A stretch of DNA of 64,000 nt from Bacteroidota bacterium (GTDB lineage: Bacteria > Bacteroidota > Bacteroidia > Flavobacteriales > Flavobacteriaceae): positions 19,872-83,871 of the forward strand of contig CANKZE010000002.1 of the NCBI GenBank assembly GCA_947488545.1, in the 5' to 3' direction. Each line of letters opens with the position of its first letter. Within the stretch, counting starts at the first letter, position 1. The position numbers and the translations under genes are program-made. This document shows, one piece after another, positions 42,126 to 51,849 of this stretch. The notes below the pieces were generated by a model. It was not told where the DNA came from. It did no database searches and worked only from the letters and a program-made list of their open reading frames with translations.

Positions 42126-43886
42126 TTAATTAATATTATGATTACCAAAGGTGTTTTCAAAACTATTTAAAACTACATTTAAATTAGAAAAATACAACTT
42201 GTCTTCTCCTGTTAAAATATCAATATTAATATAAATTGTAATCACGTTTGCATCCGTTTTTTGTCTTATTGCTTTTCCTAACCAATCTGCATCATGATTC
42301 CCAATAGAATGATTTTCGATAGCATAGTTATCAAAATAATTAGATGAATCTATTTCTTTCAAATTATTTTCAAAGCCACTTTTTAATGACTTTAGAATTT
42401 CAATAGTATCTATCGTAGAAACTCCATCAATTACTTCTTCAACCCCTTTATAATTTCCATATTCAAATATATATTGACCTCGATTACTAGCTCCTGAACT
42501 TAGAATAATTACAATGTCATCTTTTTTAATTATATCTAAATCCGACATAAAATCAACAAATGAGGCTGGTACTTTATTTGAAATACTAATATCTACATCA
42601 GAATAGTATTTTGACTTATTTCCGCCAATTTCTTCATGATCTGAATCTACTAATCTTATTTCTCTCGAAATGTAATTGTATCCTAAAATATCAACAATCG
42701 TATGAGAAAAGTGACTTATACATCTTTCGATTGCACCCAATGGATTTACAATGTAAACATTTGATTTAGGATTAATCAATTTACAACCATAACTTGTGTT
42801 TTTAGGATACCTTTCAATTATTTTTATATCAGAAAATTTTAACTTTTCATTCGATTTCATTGCTCGAAAACGAAGGTTATCGGCTTCTTTAACACATTCA
42901 AGTATTTGATCATCTGAAAAAATCAATCTTGATTGTAAAGCTTCAAATGATAAATATCTGAAATTTGATTTTCTTTTATTTAATAGTAGTCTATTTTTAT
43001 ATCCACTATCAAAATAATAGTTAACTTCAATTAATCTGTTATTAATATTTTTTTTATGTTTTTGTTCACTTAATTCTTCAATAAAAGCCGAGCCTAAAAG
43101 TCCGGCAGGAACAGCAAATAAAGCTAAACCCAAAAAACCGTTAAGAGTAGCCAAAAATTTCCCAATTAATGTTACAGGGGTTGCCTCTGCAATTGACCCA
43201 TAATCACCTGTATACTTTCCTAATGACCAAACGAAAACATCCATTATACTTCTAAAATCATTGGAACCCATACCTAATTCTGCATAAAAAATAAATGCAG
43301 ATAAAGTTATTGACAATAAGAGAACACCCAATAATGTAACTAAAATTTCATCGCTTTTACTTTTAAAAGCGCTGCTTATACTTGAAAATGCAGGTATATA
43401 ACGAACAATTCTCCAAACTCTAAAAATTCTAATAATTCCTAGAAAATGAAACATATTAATTCCGAAAAGAGCTGTACAAAATGGAATTATTGACAAAATG
43501 TCGACTAGGCCATAAAAAGAAAAAAGATATATTAATATTCCTTTTATACCATGATGATTTGGATTTATTAAATTGGCAAATGACAAACGACAAATAATTT
43601 CAAGTAAAAATAAAACACTTGAAGTGTAATAAATCAAATTGAAATAATCAGAATAATAACTTAATGAATCATCAGAACTAAAAACCACTTCTAATGCACT
43701 TATACTTATTAAGAAAACTAAGATTGAATTCCCCCAAAAACTAACTTTAGAAGACCATAAATCTCCATCAAGGATATCAACAATAATTTTAGTTAATGGT
43801 CTGTTTTGAAGTTTTTTCTTTACGTCCTTGTTATCAATTTTTACAAAAGGTAACAAATTTAATTTATTTCTTAAGGTATTATTCAT
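42126..43886 (-). CDS. Voltage-gated-type ion channel with atypical filter and about 310-aa uncharacterised cytosolic domain
   Basis: S4-like RIFRVWRIVRYIP; pore segment FVWSLGKYTGDYGSIAEATPVTLIGKFLATLNGFLGLALFAVPAGLLGSAF. Confidence 0.85.
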   Translation of the reverse strand: MNNTLRNKLNLLPFVKIDNKDVKKKLQNRPLTKIIVDILDGDLWSSKVSFWGNSILVFLISISALEVVFSSDDSLSYYSDYFNLIYYTSSVLFLLEIICRLSFANLINPNHHGIKGILIYLFSFYGLVDILSIIPFCTALFGINMFHFLGIIRIFRVWRIVRYIPAFSSISSAFKSKSDEILVTLLGVLLLSITLSAFIFYAELGMGSNDFRSIMDVFVWSLGKYTGDYGSIAEATPVTLIGKFLATLNGFLGLALFAVPAGLLGSAFIEELSEQKHKKNINNRLIEVNYYFDSGYKNRLLLNKRKSNFRYLSFEALQSRLIFSDDQILECVKEADNLRFRAMKSNEKLKFSDIKIIERYPKNTSYGCKLINPKSNVYIVNPLGAIERCISHFSHTIVDILGYNYISREIRLVDSDHEEIGGNKSKYYSDVDISISNKVPASFVDFMSDLDIIKKDDIVIILSSGASNRGQYIFEYGNYKGVEEVIDGVSTIDTIEILKSLKSGFENNLKEIDSSNYFDNYAIENHSIGNHDADWLGKAIRQKTDANVITIYINIDILTGEDKLYFSNLNVVLNSFENTFGNHNIN

Positions 43887-43958
43887 TGTTGTATTATTCT
43901 AAATAATTTAGATTTTATATTAATATAAATTAATATTATTGTTCAAATTATTTAATGA

Positions 43959-44387
43959 TTATAAAATTTCGGATACGTAATTTTTAAATGATTTTTTAAA
44001 CTTAATTTGATTTTCAGGGTTATCAAACCATTTTCTATGCAATCCATTTTCCACCTCCAATACAACAGACCATGTTTTCATCAGATCATTATCTTTTTTA
44101 TCGAAAATAGTTTCACAGAAATTCCAACTTATAAAAGCATAAATTTCATACTTTATTTTTTCATCACCAGAAAAAGCAATCAAATAATTGTTAGTTAGTT
44201 CAGGATTTCTAAACGAGGGATTTTCCATTCCTGTTTTCAAAATATCCAAATAAGTAGCGTCAAATATTTCGTATGAATTATTTGATTTGTCTTTATACCA
44301 AATAATTATATAAAGCAAAATTGCTATTGCAGCTAAAATGGTTGCTGTAGAACTTACTACTAAGTTCCAAAATTCAATTGTTGTCAT
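43959..44387 (-). CDS. Small single-TM hypothetical protein
   Basis: N-terminal TM (VVSSTATILAAIAILLYIIIWY); overlaps the upstream GNAT gene stop by 4 bp. Confidence 0.65.
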   Translation of the reverse strand: MTTIEFWNLVVSSTATILAAIAILLYIIIWYKDKSNNSYEIFDATYLDILKTGMENPSFRNPELTNNYLIAFSGDEKIKYEIYAFISWNFCETIFDKKDNDLMKTWSVVLEVENGLHRKWFDNPENQIKFKKSFKNYVSEIL

Positions 44388-45037
44388 AATAGTTTATTAT
44401 TAAGTTTTATTTTATTTGGGGTTCTATTTATAATTGTATTTAATAATTTATCACTTGTATTCTTTTCATATAAATCAACATATAGCCGAATAACAAGCTC
44501 TTTAATTTGCTCTCCTTTTAATATATCTTCTTTGTATTTTGGCGATACCATCAGAATCATTTCAGTTGGATATGTTCCATCTAATGAAGGAAGTAAATAA
44601 TTAAAATCTTCTAAAATGTAAGCTCCATTTTTAAAATAGAAATTAATTCTTCTCTTTCGTTCTAATGTGTTTGATCCAAATAAATAATTTTCAACCTCAA
44701 TGATCATGTATTTATTTAATTTTCTTACCCTATTAGAAAGAAATTGAAATAATTGTGAGCCAAGATTATTGTTTCTATAATTACTTGACACGGCCATATA
44801 ATCTAACAAAACAAATTCTAAATCATTAAAATTCCAAATTAATGACATACAAACAACTTCACCATCAATAATTCCAACGAATAACTTAGAATGTCCATTT
44901 ATTATCCTATTTTGTATTAAATCAATTGGATGTTTTTCATTTGAAGGAAATGCTTCATCATAAATTAACATGGCCTGCTTGAAATAATTATTTTTAACAC
45001 TCAATATTTCTTGAAATTTAACTAGCATAAAATACAC
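44384..45037 (-). CDS. GNAT-family N-acetyltransferase-like protein
   Basis: LDYMAVSSNYRNNNLGSQLFQFLSNRVR resembles the acetyl-CoA binding motif A. Confidence 0.7.
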   Translation of the reverse strand: MYFMLVKFQEILSVKNNYFKQAMLIYDEAFPSNEKHPIDLIQNRIINGHSKLFVGIIDGEVVCMSLIWNFNDLEFVLLDYMAVSSNYRNNNLGSQLFQFLSNRVRKLNKYMIIEVENYLFGSNTLERKRRINFYFKNGAYILEDFNYLLPSLDGTYPTEMILMVSPKYKEDILKGEQIKELVIRLYVDLYEKNTSDKLLNTIINRTPNKIKLNNKLL

Positions 45038-45637
45038 AAACTTGTAAAACTAATTTATAGCTGTTTTAAATATAAAAAAATTTGTACAATGATAATAAAT
45101 TCATTTAAAATAAAAAACTTGTTAAAACACAATTATTATTTGTTGATAATTCTAAATTAAAAATTAAATCATTAATATATTAGCTAGTAAATTTAACAAA
45201 AGTCCTCCCATCAATAATCAAACAAATAATAATCAATAATTTTTACTAATTAAGAATAACAGTTAAAACTAATAATTAATTCACTTGCAACTATTAACGA
45301 TGTCTTTTAGTTTGTAAAATTTAAATTTGAAGAAAAAAGAATAAAAAAATATTATTAATTAATTATTAGTATTTCAAAATTTTTTGCAATAACGAAACAA
45401 TATTAAGAATTAAAATTAATTTATACTATAAATTATGATAAATTAGCAGAATTATTTTACTTAGCAATAACTAAAATCAAATAAAGCAAGAAAGCTTAGA
45501 TTTTAATTGGTAGATAGAATTTTCAAATTTTTTATATTTTTAATTACAAAAACTAATTTTGTTAATAAAAATATAATTTTTGATTAATTTTAATACATTT
45601 TTAATGATATTTTTATTTAAATAATTTTAATAAATTT

Positions 45638-46294
45638 ATGCAAGCAAAATTTCAATATAATAACTCCACTAGCTATGAATATTTAATTCATGGTCAGGAT
45701 CTAAAAATTGAATTCAAAATTTCTGATGCCTTATTTACAATTGTAAACTATAAAAAACTACATACTAGAGTATGGTTTCATAAAGCATTTTCAAGTATTT
45801 ACTACATAGCGCCATTTTATAGGTTTTATAATTTTTTAATCAATAAGAATTTCCCAGGATTTAAGAACAGCAAATTAGTAGCTACAAATTTTGATTATCC
45901 TGGTTCTTCCTATAAATATCAAGCCAATTTTATTCCTGATTGTATTTTGGATAATAGATTCAAAATTATGGGGAATGAAGGAACTGTAAACACTATCGCA
46001 AATTTTCACTATCCAACAATTGTTTTTATAGGAATAGGATTTGGATTTAAAGTATTCCGAAAACAACTTGTAGTAAGAAAAATTGATTTAAAAGAGGAAG
46101 AAACAACCATACAAAACACTATTCAATATCCTGTTATTTCTAAAGAATTGACTAAAATAAATCCTGGAAACCCAATAATTAAAATATCGCCAAATCCAAT
46201 TTCATTAAAAAATTTAAATTTAGATTTAAAAACAAAACAGCCAATTATCAACATCAATGAGTCTTTAACTAAATTAATAATTACGAAAAACTAA
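45638..46294 (+). CDS. Hypothetical protein, first gene of the membrane operon
   Basis: 218 aa ORF 20 bp upstream of the DUF4407-like gene. Confidence 0.6.
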   Translation: MQAKFQYNNSTSYEYLIHGQDLKIEFKISDALFTIVNYKKLHTRVWFHKAFSSIYYIAPFYRFYNFLINKNFPGFKNSKLVATNFDYPGSSYKYQANFIPDCILDNRFKIMGNEGTVNTIANFHYPTIVFIGIGFGFKVFRKQLVVRKIDLKEEETTIQNTIQYPVISKELTKINPGNPIIKISPNPISLKNLNLDLKTKQPIININESLTKLIITKN

Positions 46295-46314
46295 TCAACA
46301 TTAATATAATAATT

Positions 46315-47571
46315 ATGGATACAAACAACAACATAATGGATACTAATACCTACATGAACGAACATCAAAACCCAAAATGGATCACCCGAAAGTTATGGTG
46401 GTGTGCAGGAGCAGATGAGTACTTTTTAATAAAATCACCTAAGCAAGATCGAGTAAAATATGCCGGAATTGGCGCTATTGTCTTTTTTACTGGCTTCTTG
46501 GCTGCATGTGCGGGTTATGTAGCTTTTGATACCATGTTCGCTCCAAAAACTTTAGGCGGGATGCCAAATGAAAAATTAAGTGCTTTTGAAGAAAATTTTT
46601 GGATATTAAGTTTAATTTTTGGTATTATTTGGGGAATCTTAATTTTTAATTTAGATCGATTTATTGTTTCAAGTACTGGGAAAGGAGACGGAACAGACTC
46701 TATTACATGGAAAGAAATCATACAAGCTATACCAAGAATAATTATTGCATTGATATTAGGATTTTCAATTTCAAAACCCTTAGAAATTAAAATGTTAAAA
46801 TCAGAAATAGACGTTGAATTAGGAATAAAACAACAAGAAAAATTACGGGAGTATGATAAATTAACTGTTGCAAAATATAAGGAAGAAATTGCATTATTAG
46901 ATAATGACATCAATAAAATTGAAGCTGATAGAAATATTTTAGTTGACAGACAAAAAAATGCAGAGAAAGAATATATCGATCAAATGCAAGGCCGTTCTGG
47001 ACAACAAGGTTTTGGACCAAGAGCAAAACAATTATTAGAATTATCTAAGGATTCAGAAAATAAAATTGTTGAATTTGACAAAAAAAATGCATTTGAGTTA
47101 AAGACTTTAAAATCAAATAGAACAAAAAAACTACAAGATCAAGATTTTGAAAGAAATGTAACTAATATAGAAAAGGCTAAAAAATTAGATGGAATTTTGG
47201 CAAGACTGGATATTAGTCATGAAATTGGATTTTGGATTGGGTGGTGCATCACTTTAATCTTATTATCAATCGAAATGGGACCTATTTTCTTCAAAATGAT
47301 GATGACCAAAGGGCCTTACGATTATATGGTTGAGAATTTCAATCATAAAATTCAAACAGAAAACGGAGTGTTTAAAGAAGATAAATTATACGAAGGTAGA
47401 AATGGACTGATTCATATGGAAACCTATCGTTATGCCGATGCTGAAATAGCCAAACACCAAGTTGAAGACAAAATAAAGAGTCAAATTGAAGTGAACTCTC
47501 TTGCCGTTGAAAAGGCAAAAGATAAAATGTTGAAAGATATTAAAGAAAATCCTGACAAATTTATTGGTTAA
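46315..47571 (+). CDS. DUF4407-like membrane protein with periplasmic/cytosolic coiled coil
   Basis: ITRKLWWCAGADEYFLIKSPKQDRVKYAGIGAIVFFTGFLAACAGYVAF...NLDRFIVSS; three TM segments, long coiled coil, fourth TM. Confidence 0.82.
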   Translation: MDTNNNIMDTNTYMNEHQNPKWITRKLWWCAGADEYFLIKSPKQDRVKYAGIGAIVFFTGFLAACAGYVAFDTMFAPKTLGGMPNEKLSAFEENFWILSLIFGIIWGILIFNLDRFIVSSTGKGDGTDSITWKEIIQAIPRIIIALILGFSISKPLEIKMLKSEIDVELGIKQQEKLREYDKLTVAKYKEEIALLDNDINKIEADRNILVDRQKNAEKEYIDQMQGRSGQQGFGPRAKQLLELSKDSENKIVEFDKKNAFELKTLKSNRTKKLQDQDFERNVTNIEKAKKLDGILARLDISHEIGFWIGWCITLILLSIEMGPIFFKMMMTKGPYDYMVENFNHKIQTENGVFKEDKLYEGRNGLIHMETYRYADAEIAKHQVEDKIKSQIEVNSLAVEKAKDKMLKDIKENPDKFIG

Positions 47572-47574
47572 GAA

Positions 47575-47597
47575 TAAATAATAATAATAATAATAAT
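47575..47597. repeat. (ATA)n microsatellite in intergenic gap
   Basis: AATAATAATAATAATAATAATTA tract. Confidence 0.8.
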
Positions 47598-47608
47598 TAT
47601 CCTTTTTA

Positions 47609-48757
47609 ATGATAAATAGTATATTAACTTATATAACTCATGCTTTTTTTGGCATTGAGGAATCCATTTGGAATTCTATAGATAGCAATGAAAAACAGAA
47701 ATTCAATTCTCTGTCTTTTACAATTGCCTTGCTTTCTATTGTTACATTTATTGGGTTATATGAGTTTTTTATATTATTATTAAACGATGTGCTAATTGCA
47801 ATAGTTTTAGGATTAATATTCGCTTTAATTGTAATTAATATCTTCCGTTTTTCAGTGTTTACGATTCAAAAACCAATTTATCACCAACCTGAAATTCAAA
47901 AACCAGTAGTAGAAACAACGGCTACATTACCAGAAAACCCTACTGTGCAGGCAAATAATCCATTAGTTGCAAAACAAATTACAACTTCATTTAAGGATAA
48001 ATTATTGAAATTGGTTTCCTTTTTTTCAATTGGAATGATAGTTAGAAGTGTTATTAATGTAATCTTATTGTTATTTATTGCCTTTCCATTTGCATGTAAA
48101 TTATCCAATAATTTAATTACAAAAGTTAATGAAAATAGAAGAGTTGAATTGATTGAAGAGTTCAAAGTTTCGGAACAAATTAAGTTCAAATCTAATTGTG
48201 AAAAAGAAGATTCAAAAATTCAATTATTAGAAGAAAAAGTTCGTTTGCATCCAAATGCAATGTACATTTCAGAACTAAAAAACGAAATAATATCGAGACA
48301 AGAACGAGTAAATACATGGGAAGCTGAAAGAGATCAGAACATTGCTGATTATGAAAGTAAAATAGCTAATCGAAATTTCATAATACTTTCCTATGCCAAA
48401 ATAGCAAATGAAATGATATTAAAAATCACACTGCTATTTTTAGGATTGCTTCTTTTTCTATGTCATTTTCAAAAATATCAATTGGTTAATAATAGCATCT
48501 ATAAATACTACACTTTAGCAAATAAACAGTATAGTGATCTTGCTTTGGAAAATTATAAAGAGGTCGAAAAATTAATAAAAGTTGAATTGGCTAAAAAATA
48601 TTCTAAAACCGCTGAATACAATTTGTTATTAGAAAACTATGAAAACATCAAGGCAATTTCAAAATTTACCAATCCGCCATTCAATTCTATAGAAAAGGAT
48701 TTCAAAATACCAGTCAAAAAAATGACAACAATAGAATTTATAAATCATTATGTCTGA
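47609..48757 (+). CDS. Second coiled-coil membrane protein with topology parallel to the DUF4407-like protein
   Basis: TM pair, third TM (NVILLLFIAFPFACKL), charged coiled coil, fourth TM (MILKITLLFLGLLLFLCHF). Confidence 0.7.
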   Translation: MINSILTYITHAFFGIEESIWNSIDSNEKQKFNSLSFTIALLSIVTFIGLYEFFILLLNDVLIAIVLGLIFALIVINIFRFSVFTIQKPIYHQPEIQKPVVETTATLPENPTVQANNPLVAKQITTSFKDKLLKLVSFFSIGMIVRSVINVILLLFIAFPFACKLSNNLITKVNENRRVELIEEFKVSEQIKFKSNCEKEDSKIQLLEEKVRLHPNAMYISELKNEIISRQERVNTWEAERDQNIADYESKIANRNFIILSYAKIANEMILKITLLFLGLLLFLCHFQKYQLVNNSIYKYYTLANKQYSDLALENYKEVEKLIKVELAKKYSKTAEYNLLLENYENIKAISKFTNPPFNSIEKDFKIPVKKMTTIEFINHYV

Positions 48758-50114
48758 AAAATTAATTAGAAAAGAAATAACCATCTATAAAGGAATCTTA
48801 GAATGTCAGTTTTCTGATATAAAAAAGAGTCCCCTTGGCTATTCGAAAAAAAATTCTAGAATAAAATTAGAGCCGCGATTTAAACTGCACAATGCAGAAA
48901 TTGTCGAGGCAATTCCTACTGTAGATGAAAACGTAGCCAGTATTCATCAAAGAGATGATTTATTTGCTGTTGAGTGTTTTTTCAAATCTAAAAAAATTAA
49001 ACCAGGTCGATATGTTGCTGAAGAAATTATATTATTATTAAAAAGTGACAGTTTCGATGCTTCAGAAAATAATATAGGAGATTTTAATAAGGTTCTTTTA
49101 GAAAACAAAAACAAAATAGCTAACGAACCCTTTTTGTCTACCAATTTTGATAAACAACATGGAAAAATTTCCGGAGAGGCCTATGTAAAAGTTATCAGAG
49201 AATTTAATGAGCAAAATGTAGAAACCAAGTACACAATATCACCAACCGGATTGGTTGAACTTATTGTTGTTCCAGGAATAGAAAATCAACAAGGAACTGA
49301 AACAGAGCCAACCGGATGTTTGCCTTTTGCGACCTTTTTTGGTGGTATTTTTAAACGTATTTTTAATTTCAATAACTGGCTGAAAAACTATATAAATTCA
49401 TTAAGTTCTAGGCTTTTTAATAAGAAATTAATTAATGATGGCACTACTAATGCAGGATGTTTAAATCCGATGTTGCCTTCAGGATGTACCAGCAGCGGTT
49501 GTTCTCAATTTGGTTGCGGATGCCTTTCATTGCTACTAGCTTTAGCGTTTTTATTTTGGTTTATATGGTGTTTAATTTTAGGAAAATGCAACCATGATTC
49601 TCAAAACTCAAATTCTACTAAAGTAATTCACGACACTGTTTATGTAGAAGTAAATAAGGCAAAAATTGACACAATAGTTAAAAACGACACTATAGTATAC
49701 GAGGATAAAACAACTCGAACCAAAACTAGTGTGGTGAGTTTACCTAATGTTCAATTTGAAAAGAATAAAGCAAAACTACTTGATTCATCAAAAGAAGATT
49801 TAGATAAATTAGCGAAACATTTAAATGAAAACAAGCAAGTAAAAGCTGAAATTATTGGTCACACCGATGGCTCAGGAGATAACAAAGCAAATCAAATTTT
49901 ATCTCAAAATAGAGCAGAAAGTGTTCGACAATACCTAATTAAAAAAGGAATTGAACCAAATAGAATCAAGGCGGTAGGTAAAGGTGAATCAGAACCAAAG
50001 ACTACTAATGAAACTCTAGAAGGACGCGCTATGAATAGACGTGTGGAAGTGAAATTATCAGAAACAGAGAAAGTAGAGCAAACGAAAAAACGAGTAAAAA
50101 AAGGAACCAATTAA
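48750..50114 (+). CDS. Single-TM protein with Cys-rich juxtamembrane segment and C-terminal OmpA peptidoglycan-binding domain
   Basis: GCLNPMLPSGCTSSGCSQFGCGCLSLLLALAFLFWFIWCLILGKC then NVQFEKNKAKLLDSSKEDLDKLAKHLNENKQVKAEIIGHTDGSGDNKANQILSQNRAESVRQYL. Confidence 0.88.
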   Translation: MSEKLIRKEITIYKGILECQFSDIKKSPLGYSKKNSRIKLEPRFKLHNAEIVEAIPTVDENVASIHQRDDLFAVECFFKSKKIKPGRYVAEEIILLLKSDSFDASENNIGDFNKVLLENKNKIANEPFLSTNFDKQHGKISGEAYVKVIREFNEQNVETKYTISPTGLVELIVVPGIENQQGTETEPTGCLPFATFFGGIFKRIFNFNNWLKNYINSLSSRLFNKKLINDGTTNAGCLNPMLPSGCTSSGCSQFGCGCLSLLLALAFLFWFIWCLILGKCNHDSQNSNSTKVIHDTVYVEVNKAKIDTIVKNDTIVYEDKTTRTKTSVVSLPNVQFEKNKAKLLDSSKEDLDKLAKHLNENKQVKAEIIGHTDGSGDNKANQILSQNRAESVRQYLIKKGIEPNRIKAVGKGESEPKTTNETLEGRAMNRRVEVKLSETEKVEQTKKRVKKGTN

Positions 50115-50120
50115 TTTAGT

Positions 50121-51836
50121 ATGAACTATAAATATTATAAAGGAGATTTTACAGGGCTTTCTGCTAAAAAAAATTCCGTTCTGAGTATAGGAAAACATAA
50201 TTTCTACGATTTTAAATGGTCCTATATTCAAATTAAGAACATTCAAGAAATTGAAGCTTATGATGTTGAGAAAGAAAAAATAGGTGATTACTATTATTCC
50301 AATGTAATTAGGCCAAAAAAATATATTTTATGGCCATTTTATTTGCAATCGATTCACTCCAGACTATTTGAAATAAAGACTAAAAAAGATTTCTTTTGGA
50401 TTGAATATGCAAGTGTTTTTCTTCCTAAATTAAGAAGAAGACCAGATGTTTTTATACCGGTTAATGAGGATAATTATTTCAATGAAAATTTACACGATGT
50501 AGTATTAAGGGATATCAAACTTAAAGAAAACTCAAATGCCTATATAAATAAAGATTTCGTTGAATTAAACGGGACAATTTATTTTAAAATAAAAATTCCA
50601 GAAGTAAAGAAACCTACCACAACTGAGATTGAAAACAACAACGGGATGAATCGTTCTGAAAATGTTGTTTTAAAAGATGAAATTAATACTACTACAGTAA
50701 TTGAAAATGCCAAAGGTGAAACTGGTACTGGCGAAACTATTAATGGACCGATAACAGAACCAATCGAAAACCCAGGTCCAACATTACCAAGTTTTTCAGG
50801 CAAATGGTTAGGGATTCTTTTTGGTACTTTTTTATGGATACTATTATTGGGCTTTTTTTGGTTGTTTTTCCCTAACTATTTCATTTTTGCTTTAATTGCT
50901 TTTATTGGATGGTTTATCAGTAGGTTTATTGCAAATACCAACTTAAAATTCATATTTAATTTACTTTTTATTGGAGCATTTTTAATTTTTATTGGTACAA
51001 TATTTATAAATAGGGATTCTTTTATTGATCCAACGGTAGATAAAAAAGACGGTTCCGTAAAAATCAATCCACCAAAACCAGTTAAGAAAGAAGGTGCTTC
51101 AGAAGAAGATATAGATTATGAAATTTCAAAAGACATCAGTTGGTTTGACTTTATTACCAATAAATACGAACTACAATACAACACTTCGGTACAATCATTT
51201 TTTGAATCTCAAAAAGAGCATGTTGCTGCAGATATTACGTTTCTAAAAACAGCAAAAGATCCGATATCGTATTACAGAAAATTATTTAATAAATTAGAAT
51301 TATTAGATGAAACAAAAATAGATTCAATTGTAAGATTATTAGCCAATAAAGCAGAATCAAAAAAATTAAATCAGCTTCAAACGGCGGAAATGGTAACCAC
51401 CTTTATTCAAGAAATACCTTATGTTTTGGTGCATCAAAATTCTTGTCAACAAATAATGGAATCGGAACCAGGAGATTCTTTCGTGGTTACTTATCATAAC
51501 GAACAGAAACCTTGTTTAGCCAATATTCCGGGCGGAATTCAATCTCCCTATGAGTTTCTACATAATTTAAAAGGGGATTGCGATACCAGAAGTTTATTAG
51601 CCTATTCCATTCTAAAAAAATTAAATATTGCAGCCTCTGTTTGGATAAGTGAAACCTATGGACACAGCGTTTTGGGCATTGGTTTACCAATAGGAAATGG
51701 CGTCTACAAAAGTATTAACGGAGTAAAACATTACCCTGTTGAACTTACCAGCAAAGGATTTAGACTAGGAATGATAGCTCCTCAACACAAAGATATGTCC
51801 AATTGGGATATCGCATTATATTCAAACAATTATTAA
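50121..51836 (+). CDS. Transglutaminase-like membrane protein, long paralogue
   Basis: About 225-aa N-terminal extension, two TM segments, GDCDTRSLLAYSIL and YGHSVLGIG; paralogous to 37768..38802. Confidence 0.82.
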   Translation: MNYKYYKGDFTGLSAKKNSVLSIGKHNFYDFKWSYIQIKNIQEIEAYDVEKEKIGDYYYSNVIRPKKYILWPFYLQSIHSRLFEIKTKKDFFWIEYASVFLPKLRRRPDVFIPVNEDNYFNENLHDVVLRDIKLKENSNAYINKDFVELNGTIYFKIKIPEVKKPTTTEIENNNGMNRSENVVLKDEINTTTVIENAKGETGTGETINGPITEPIENPGPTLPSFSGKWLGILFGTFLWILLLGFFWLFFPNYFIFALIAFIGWFISRFIANTNLKFIFNLLFIGAFLIFIGTIFINRDSFIDPTVDKKDGSVKINPPKPVKKEGASEEDIDYEISKDISWFDFITNKYELQYNTSVQSFFESQKEHVAADITFLKTAKDPISYYRKLFNKLELLDETKIDSIVRLLANKAESKKLNQLQTAEMVTTFIQEIPYVLVHQNSCQQIMESEPGDSFVVTYHNEQKPCLANIPGGIQSPYEFLHNLKGDCDTRSLLAYSILKKLNIAASVWISETYGHSVLGIGLPIGNGVYKSINGVKHYPVELTSKGFRLGMIAPQHKDMSNWDIALYSNNY

Positions 51837-51849
51837 ACAAATTCAAATT

